Assembly (NCBI GenBank): GCA_015485895.1
Contig: WFSR01000024.1
Location: 1 to 6,426, forward strand
Length of the DNA stretch: 6,426 nucleotides
Direction: 5' to 3'
Origin: Candidatus Microgenomates bacterium
GTDB lineage: Bacteria; Patescibacteriota; Microgenomatia; UBA12405; UBA6130
The notes below the pieces were generated by a model. That model was not told where the DNA came from, did not search any database, and saw only the letters and a program-made list of their open reading frames with translations. Made by a program: the position numbers and the translations under genes. Positions 1 through 4,819 of this stretch are shown one piece after another. Every line of letters begins with the position of its first letter. Within the stretch, counting starts at the first letter, position 1.

Positions 1-390
1 GGCCGCCGTCTTGTTAAATTGCAACTTTTTATATTTCCAACCAGCCAGGAAAATGGCGCTGCCGGTTACCAAAAGCAAGTTGCCTAAAATTGAGCCGGTA
101 ATTGAGGCTTTCACCACCTCCGTCAACCCATGCCGCAAGGCTAAGATGCCGATAATCAGCTCGGTGGCATTGCCGAAAGTAACATTAAGAATTCCCCCCA
201 AAGCCGGACCGAGGTAGCTAGCCAGTGATTCCGTCGCCTGGCCGATATATTTAGAAAGGGGAATAATAGCCAACGAGGTCAAAAGCATCAACCATATTGA
301 CGGACAACGGAACAGCCATCCCAAAATGGCCAAGGGGATAAAACCCAGCATTCCCAAAAATACTTTTTCCAGTGATAGTCCGCTTCTCAT
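1..390 (-). CDS. Ca2+/H+ antiporter, CaCA/CAX family (3' end outside window)
   Basis: This is the N-terminal 130 residues of an integral membrane cation antiporter, read leftward until the window ends. The clearest mark is the stretch GGILNVTFGNATELIIGIL (residues 65-83), which is the GNxTE cation-binding signature of the first alpha repeat of CAX-type Ca2+/H+ exchangers. It is followed by VVKASITGSILGNLLLV (92-108), also typical of the family. Hydrophobic segments lie near 8-26, 30-45, 64-84 and 98-117. Family members usually have about 350 residues and two such repeats, so the second repeat lies outside the window. By family knowledge it exports Ca2+ from the cytoplasm in exchange for protons. 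I chose ATG at 390 because AAAGG sits a few bases upstream. The frame is open further upstream, with another ATG at 462 lacking a ribosome site, so the start is uncertain. It follows mltG after 90 bases and may be read from the same transcript or its own promoter. Confidence 0.88.
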   Translation of the reverse strand, partial: MRSGLSLEKVFLGMLGFIPLAILGWLFRCPSIWLMLLTSLAIIPLSKYIGQATESLASYLGPALGGILNVTFGNATELIIGILALRHGLTEVVKASITGSILGNLLLVTGSAIFLAGWKYKKLQFNKTAA

Positions 391-398
391 TTTGCCTT

Positions 399-428
399 TA
401 TATACTTTTAATGCTACCACATCGACAA
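399..428 (-). promoter_or_regulatory. possible weak promoter before the antiporter gene
   Basis: In the 90-base gap between mltG and the antiporter gene, reading leftward, TTGTCG (428-423) and TATATA (404-399) stand 18 bases apart and resemble -35 and -10 boxes. Transcription would then start only a few bases before ATG 390, giving an almost leaderless mRNA. AT-rich gaps yield such matches by chance, so this is only a candidate. The rest of the gap shows no convincing element. Confidence 0.2.
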
Positions 429-480
429 GAGAAAATTCACCATTCTCTAAAAACTGCCCCATTTGAATATTTTGTTTAAA

Positions 481-1458
481 TCATTTCAAATAACGGCGAA
501 TGTTGGCCTGGTGCTCGGCTAGGGTAGCCGCAAAATGAAGATGGCCTTGCTGATCAGAGACGTAATACCAATCATTAGTTTTCGGCGCCGTGGTCACGGC
601 CACCAAAGCGGCCAAGGAAGGGTTGCAAATCGGCCCCGGCGGCAAGCCCGGCCGGAGATAAGTATTGTAGGGAGAGGCAATTTTTAAATCTTGGTGACCC
701 ACCTTAGGCCACCAATTGCATTTCAGTCGCCGCTGGCAATCCCGACTGGCTTTGGCATATTGGACAGTGGCATCAACTTGTAAAGGCCAACCGGCCCGCC
801 AGCGGTTCAAAAGGACAGCCGCCACCCGGGGGCGATCGGCGGCAAATTTTGCCTCCCGTTCTACTAAAGAAGCTAAAACCAGCCACTCCTTTTCCGAAAG
901 CCCTTGGCGGCTTCTTTTTTCTTGCCAGGACGCCGTTTTTTGGCGAAAAGTTTTTTCCAACAAAGTCAGAATTTGGTCTTCATTATAATAAGGAGGAATA
1001 AGATAGGTATCGGGGAAAAGGTAGCCTTCCCTACCCCGACTTAAACTTAAAAAACGGTAGCCATCGAGATGCAGCTGACGATGAACTAAAGCGGCAATCT
1101 GTTCCCGCCGCCAGCCTTCGGGCACCCGCAGCCAGCGGTCTAAACGCCCCTGGGCTAAAGCCCGGCCAATTTTCGCCACCGACCAATGGCCGTCAAGAAC
1201 AAATTTGCCAGCCTGCAGTTTTCCCTGAAGATGGGCATAATACGCCCAAAGACGGAAACCCCATGAGGAGCGAATTAATTTTTCCTGCACTAAAAGCTGG
1301 CTAATGTCCGCCAACGACATCCCGGGAGCAATAATAACCACCTTCTGGCCCACCTCACCCCGCGGTTGCCAGGACCAATAAAGCCAACTGCCCCCTAGAA
1401 GAATGGCCAAAATTAGAGCCGCCAAAACTCCCCGGAGCCAAAACCAAATGTCCTTCAC
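481..1458 (-). CDS. mltG: Endolytic murein transglycosylase MltG
   Basis: MltG is an inner-membrane lytic transglycosylase that cuts nascent peptidoglycan strands internally and limits glycan length. The 325 residues show a short cytoplasmic tail, one membrane segment (about 10-29), an N-terminal LysM-like part (about 38-108) and the YceG/MltG catalytic domain. Family motifs are VPEGW (112-116), GYLFPDTY (145-152), LASLVEREA (195-203) with the expected catalytic Glu200, DATVQYA (229-235) and SPYNTYLRPGLPPGPICNP (262-280). The protein ends in an EH-containing segment (315-316), also usual for the family. The length is near the usual 330-380. The start is GTG at 1458, supported by GAGGAG eight bases upstream; translation begins two bases after the stop of the small zinc-ribbon gene. 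An insert before SPYNTY carries two Cys (241 and 247), which could form a disulfide on the outer face. The stop is TGA. Assignment is firm from motifs alone. Confidence 0.96.
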   Translation of the reverse strand: MKDIWFWLRGVLAALILAILLGGSWLYWSWQPRGEVGQKVVIIAPGMSLADISQLLVQEKLIRSSWGFRLWAYYAHLQGKLQAGKFVLDGHWSVAKIGRALAQGRLDRWLRVPEGWRREQIAALVHRQLHLDGYRFLSLSRGREGYLFPDTYLIPPYYNEDQILTLLEKTFRQKTASWQEKRSRQGLSEKEWLVLASLVEREAKFAADRPRVAAVLLNRWRAGWPLQVDATVQYAKASRDCQRRLKCNWWPKVGHQDLKIASPYNTYLRPGLPPGPICNPSLAALVAVTTAPKTNDWYYVSDQQGHLHFAATLAEHQANIRRYLK

Positions 1459-1460
1459 CT

Positions 1461-1661
1461 TTAAATCTCCTCAAACAAAGCCCGGCGGTATTTCTTGGTC
1501 TTCGGATCGTAAATGTAGATGCGGCCACATTTGCAAATTACTTTTTCCGTGCCGTCGGGGCGCTTTTCGTGCTTGGCCCGCGAGAGGGGCATCCCGCAGC
1601 CAACACACCGCCCCTGTGAAAGTAGCCAGGCTTGAATTGGTGCAATAATATTTTTAAACAT
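1461..1661 (-). CDS. small zinc-ribbon protein of unknown function (66 aa)
   Basis: I cannot name a function. The 66-residue basic protein has a hydrophobic N-terminal stretch (FKNIIAPIQAWLL, residues 2-14), then CVGC (19-22) and CKC (43-45). Together these give four Cys that could hold one zinc ion in a ribbon fold, with about 20 residues between the pairs. The tail RIYIYDPKTKKYRRALFEEI is rich in Lys, Arg and Tyr, which would suit nucleic-acid or ribosome contact, but that is inference. It lies one base after the ruvX stop and two bases before mltG, with a strong ribosome site of its own, so it is surely expressed. I recall similar small proteins in Microgenomates genomes, but cannot check this here. 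Its place between ruvX and mltG is the place of yrzB (DUF1292) in Bacillus, yet the acidic YrzB has no such Cys pattern, so homology is not suggested. Confidence 0.85.
   Translation of the reverse strand: MFKNIIAPIQAWLLSQGRCVGCGMPLSRAKHEKRPDGTEKVICKCGRIYIYDPKTKKYRRALFEEI
1467..1472 (-). promoter_or_regulatory. Shine-Dalgarno site of mltG
   Basis: GAGGAG read on the minus strand lies eight bases before the GTG at 1458. It is embedded in the last codons (Glu-Glu-Ile) of the upstream zinc-ribbon gene. It fixes the GTG as the start of mltG and suggests that mltG can recruit ribosomes on its own rather than depending only on coupling. Confidence 0.75.
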
Positions 1662-1662
1662 T

Positions 1663-2022
1663 TCACCCCCTTTCAGCTAAAAAATATTCTAAAATAAGAG
1701 CCGCGGCAACTGCATCTTCCCGTCCCCGGCGAACCCATTTCTGTGCTTCCTTGGTTGTCAAAGTTTCGTCAACAAATTCTACTGGTAATTTTACCATTTT
1801 GGCAACTTTTCGGGCCAATTTTTCTATTTCCAAACGCAAGGGCCCCTGGGGTAATCCCCAAACCAACAATTCCGGCTGATATTTTTGACACAAATTGGTT
1901 ATCGCTGCCAATAGCTCTGATCTCTGGCGATAGTTCACCACCGCAAGAGGCTCGACTATTCCCCGCACCGCCCGGGCTACTCCTAAATGGCGGCGGCCAT
2001 AATCAAAACCCAAAAGCGTCAC
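1663..2022 (-). CDS. ruvX: RuvX/YqgF family RNase H-fold nuclease
   Basis: A 119-residue member of the YqgF/RuvX family, an RNase H-fold nuclease annotated as putative Holliday junction resolvase and linked in E. coli to 16S rRNA 5'-end maturation. Visible family motifs are LGFDYGRRHLGVA (residues 4-16) with the first acidic residue Asp7, LLVWGLPQGP (52-61), VEFVDETLTT (81-90) with Asp85/Glu86, and EDAVAAALILEYFL (102-115) with Asp103. The acidic active-site set therefore looks complete. It is somewhat shorter than the usual 135-145 residues; the shortening falls mostly after the GLP motif, where the usual NMDG-type loop is reduced. The start is GTG at 2022, inside a GTGA overlap with the sortase stop. 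No ribosome site is visible upstream (CCATTTAGTTGCCCAACC), so translation probably depends on ribosomes finishing the sortase. Its stop merges with the ribosome site of the next gene. Confidence 0.93.
   Translation of the reverse strand: MTLLGFDYGRRHLGVARAVRGIVEPLAVVNYRQRSELLAAITNLCQKYQPELLVWGLPQGPLRLEIEKLARKVAKMVKLPVEFVDETLTTKEAQKWVRRGREDAVAAALILEYFLAERG
1664..1671 (-). promoter_or_regulatory. strong Shine-Dalgarno site of the zinc-ribbon gene
   Basis: AGGGGGTG on the minus strand, four bases after the G-run before ATG 1661, can pair with the 16S anti-SD (GGGGGTGA against CCUCCACU with one G:U). It overlaps the final Gly codon and TGA stop of ruvX. It is the best ribosome site in the window. 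Confidence 0.75.
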
Positions 2023-2711
2023 GGTTGGGCAACTAAATGGGTTGTAACAATTAAGCGGCGCAAAGAAGTGCCCGGCGGACTGCAGGTAATTAAAGTCAAA
2101 GTTCGGTCGTGGAAATCTTGTCGCAAAGGCTGCAAATTTTTGGGGGATATTTCATAAAGGTCGTCTACTTGGTAAACAAAGCGTTTCTGGCCATAATCAA
2201 TAAGCACTCTATCTCCTTGCTTAAGACGATAAAGCCAAGAAAAAATAGTCAAATAGTTGTCGGGATTGAAAAATTGTGGCAGGACGGAATGGCCCAAAAT
2301 AACAGTATTGCCTGGTTGCCCTGGCATAGCTGTCCCCGGATATTGAGCTAAATTTTTATCTAAGCTACGCGCGCCAACAATAACATTAGCTTGGTAAATT
2401 TTTAGTTTGGGAATAGTCAAAAAATAAGAAACGCCTTCTTGATTAGGTGCATCAGGCAAACCTGGTCCAGGCACAAACCAATTTTCCAAATTCACCATCC
2501 GATCAGAACCGTCACGAGCCGAAAGTACCTCTCCGCCAGCCAGGGGATCGAGAAGGGGCGCAAACTGGCCCCGATAAAACTGATAGCGCAAAAACGGCTC
2601 AGCCACCCAAATCAAAAGCAGGAGACCAAGCCCAACCAAACTACCGGCCCAAAAGCGTCGCCATGACTGCCGCCGTCCCGGAGGTGCCTTACGATAACCA
2701 TAGAGACTCAT
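2019..2711 (-). CDS. membrane-anchored sortase (cysteine transpeptidase)
   Basis: A 230-residue sortase. Residues 1-20 are basic and cytoplasmic, 22-40 form a membrane anchor, and the sortase domain fills about 95-226 on the outer face. The catalytic triad can be placed: His141 in GNTVILGHS, Cys210 in TLTLITC, and Arg219 in RRLIVTTHL. Also typical are IPKLKIYQANV (100-110) and YPGTAMPGQPGN (124-135) ahead of the His. Sortases cleave a sorting motif (often LPxTG) and join the protein to peptidoglycan or another protein; the class looks D/E-like, but I cannot settle it. I chose ATG 2711, which overlaps the preceding stop as TAATG; a longer in-frame start at 2768 would overlap the previous gene by 58 bases and is unlikely. 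The site upstream (GCGAG) is weak, so coupling is likely. No protein with a full sorting signal lies in the window, so its substrate is unknown. Confidence 0.92.
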   Translation of the reverse strand: MSLYGYRKAPPGRRQSWRRFWAGSLVGLGLLLLIWVAEPFLRYQFYRGQFAPLLDPLAGGEVLSARDGSDRMVNLENWFVPGPGLPDAPNQEGVSYFLTIPKLKIYQANVIVGARSLDKNLAQYPGTAMPGQPGNTVILGHSVLPQFFNPDNYLTIFSWLYRLKQGDRVLIDYGQKRFVYQVDDLYEISPKNLQPLRQDFHDRTLTLITCSPPGTSLRRLIVTTHLVAQP

Positions 2712-4819
2712 TACTCGCTTCGGACCCGAATAATAATCTTTTCTGCCCGCCAGGGCAACCAAGGCCAAAAATTAAAGGCGCCAATCTGGTGATGGATTTC
2801 CAATCGAGCCACTCGGGGATAGTGATGAACCAACCGCTGGGCGGCGGCTTTTGTTTTACCCCGTAGCTTTTGCCGTAACTCAGTTAAATTTAGCCGAGGT
2901 AGAATCTTGCCTCGAACGGTGAGGGTTAAATGGCCATCATTAAGATGGAGATCTGTTTGGATGCCTTCTTCTTCCAACCTGCTTTCACCCACTTTTGCCT
3001 GGAGTAGTTTTTTTGCCAAACCAGCTAATTGTTGACGAGCAACAGCTTGAGCTTTAATCTTCATCGTCAGTTGACCTTTTAAGGTCTCTGCTTCTTCGCC
3101 GGCATGACGTTGGGGGTCAAACTTAATCACCTCGCTAGTTAACTTATCACCTACTAGCTGCAATTGGTCGCCGGCCTGTTGGCGAATTGCCCCTTCAGCT
3201 TTGGCAAGAATTTTCTTCTCCAGCTGCTGCTGCAATTGGCGCAAATCTCCTTTAGCTACCGCTGGCACTTGGCGATTACTTCCGCCGCTAAAATCATCCT
3301 TCGCCCGGGCGACGCACTCGTTTTGGCTGTAATCATCAACTTTAAAAATTATATCCCGAGGCAAATTGTATTCCGGGCCAAATTTTGTCGCCATCACGCT
3401 CGCCTCCGCCCGGCCTAGTCTATCGACACCGGTATTCAAATCGGCTGCCTTCGAGGCAACTTTTACCGACTCCCGCAAGGAAAAAGTCAAACCATTAGTA
3501 GCTTCCAGATGAGTTCCTGAAGATAAAAGCAAGGGGTGGCTCAAGCGATTAAAAATGATCACTGTCCCCAACGCTTTTTCACCCACTGTTGTCTGGCCGG
3601 TGGTTGGCACCTGCCCTTTTTCGCTTAATTCCACACTTAATGTTTGTAAAGGAAGATCCCCAGTGGTTAAGGTTTTTTCCACCGTCACTGCTTGCGGCGT
3701 TAGAATAACATCTAAAGATCGGGAAAAATACCAACCATTTGCTACCACTAAAATCATAAAGAAACCACCGGCCACCAAAAGAGGAACCAGAAGACCAAGA
3801 CGCGATAAAGTTATTGCCAATTGCCGAGCTTGATAGACAATTAAGCTTAGAAAATGAAAACGGGGCAATTGCAAACGCTGATTTTTAGACCGCAAACCGG
3901 TTACCATTGCCGACATTTGTTCTGGTTCAGGAGCATTTGTTGCTCCCTCTTTAATTTCAGGTTGTGTTTTTCTTTCCGGTTTCGGCTCTCTTTTCAAAGC
4001 TAAATCTTCTTCGGAAAAACCTTCCGGTAAATCAAGGGGGATCTCGGCTAAAGTTTCCGCTCCCACTTCATTTTCCAGCTGTTCTTCTTTTTCTGGTAAC
4101 TCCCCTGCTTGTTCAGCTAATCTTTCCTTAAGAACTGGAGCAAAGGTGTGTAAAAATTGCGGCCAGGTTAGAAAGTCAAACTGAGGAATTTGCAAAAACA
4201 AGCTGTCGCGGCGGCCAGTCCACACATATTGCTCACACTCCTGGCGTAAATTGGCGAATTTCTTTTCCTCCCAACCCCAAAAGACAAAATGAGGTGGGAA
4301 CATTCCCGGGTAGTCAAGCTGACCCAAAACTTTTTCCAATTGTTCAGGCCATTTTTTATCAGCGCCCACCTCCAAACGAAGGCGGCTCTTAATTTTACCC
4401 AGGTGGATCAAAGAAATCTCGCTGGGATTGTCCACCGCTACACTGATAAAACTAGGTGTTTGCCCCCGTTCTTGTTGATAATGGCGGATAAGAACCTCAT
4501 CGGCAAGAAGGAAACCTAGCGGTCGGAGATGAAAATGGCGGCTTAGGCTGGCCAAAAGGGCTTTTTTGTTTTCCAAAAGGTTACCGTCGGCCTTAATCCA
4601 AAATGGGGAAACCAAAAAAATGGTCGCTTTTTTGCCGCTACCAGCCTCCTGGCCGGCTTGTTGCCAAAGCTGGCTGGCGGCAGTCAAAATGGCTTCATCA
4701 GTTTCCGCCTTCAAATCCTCCCGCCACCAATTATTAAGGCTAACTTCTTCGCCTGCTTGATAGCGGGCCAAAACCAATTGCTGGTGGCCAAGAGCCAGCA
4801 ACCAAATCTTTTTCTTCAT
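2711..4819 (-). CDS. single-pass membrane protein with baseplate J-like outer part
   Basis: This 702-residue protein has no established function that I know. Seen in order: an N-terminal globular part (1-235) beginning MKKKIWLLALG; a Glu/Pro/Lys-rich linker (about 236-315); one strong membrane segment (about 340-365); a beta-rich part (about 368-515) that includes GQTTVGEKALGTVIIFNR, GTHLEATNGLTFSL and ATKFGPEYNLP; a Gln/Lys-rich helical stretch (about 520-560); and a C-terminal domain to 702 ending near FNFWPWLPW. The middle part resembles proteins annotated 'baseplate J/gp47 family' in CPR genomes. The N-terminal SVAVDNPSEISLIHLGKIKS stretch looks like a degenerate PilM/FtsA-type actin fold without a clear nucleotide site; this is inference. 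Orientation is probably N-terminal part inside, C-terminal part outside. I chose ATG 4819, which overlaps the alaS stop as TGATG; an in-frame ATG at 4864 would overlap alaS by 46 bases. The sortase follows in a TAATG overlap. Confidence 0.85.
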   Translation of the reverse strand: MKKKIWLLALGHQQLVLARYQAGEEVSLNNWWREDLKAETDEAILTAASQLWQQAGQEAGSGKKATIFLVSPFWIKADGNLLENKKALLASLSRHFHLRPLGFLLADEVLIRHYQQERGQTPSFISVAVDNPSEISLIHLGKIKSRLRLEVGADKKWPEQLEKVLGQLDYPGMFPPHFVFWGWEEKKFANLRQECEQYVWTGRRDSLFLQIPQFDFLTWPQFLHTFAPVLKERLAEQAGELPEKEEQLENEVGAETLAEIPLDLPEGFSEEDLALKREPKPERKTQPEIKEGATNAPEPEQMSAMVTGLRSKNQRLQLPRFHFLSLIVYQARQLAITLSRLGLLVPLLVAGGFFMILVVANGWYFSRSLDVILTPQAVTVEKTLTTGDLPLQTLSVELSEKGQVPTTGQTTVGEKALGTVIIFNRLSHPLLLSSGTHLEATNGLTFSLRESVKVASKAADLNTGVDRLGRAEASVMATKFGPEYNLPRDIIFKVDDYSQNECVARAKDDFSGGSNRQVPAVAKGDLRQLQQQLEKKILAKAEGAIRQQAGDQLQLVGDKLTSEVIKFDPQRHAGEEAETLKGQLTMKIKAQAVARQQLAGLAKKLLQAKVGESRLEEEGIQTDLHLNDGHLTLTVRGKILPRLNLTELRQKLRGKTKAAAQRLVHHYPRVARLEIHHQIGAFNFWPWLPWRAEKIIIRVRSE

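Noticed and set aside
428..448. Inverted repeat AGAGAA/TTCTCT with a 9-base loop in the gap after mltG, considered as terminator.
   Set aside because: The stem is only six AT-rich pairs and no T-run follows on the minus strand.
461..491. Inverted repeat ATTTGAA/TTCAAAT around the mltG stop.
   Set aside because: Seven weak pairs with a 17-base loop in AT-rich sequence; expected by chance.
2447..2866. Plus-strand open frame of 139 codons.
   Set aside because: It lies opposite the sortase and membrane-protein genes, has low-complexity Pro/Gln/Lys content and no recognisable family; a shadow frame.
3596..3610. VPTTG in the membrane protein, resembling an LPxTG sorting motif next to a sortase gene.
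   Set aside because: It lies in the middle of the outer domain, with no following hydrophobic segment and basic tail, so it is not a usual sorting signal.
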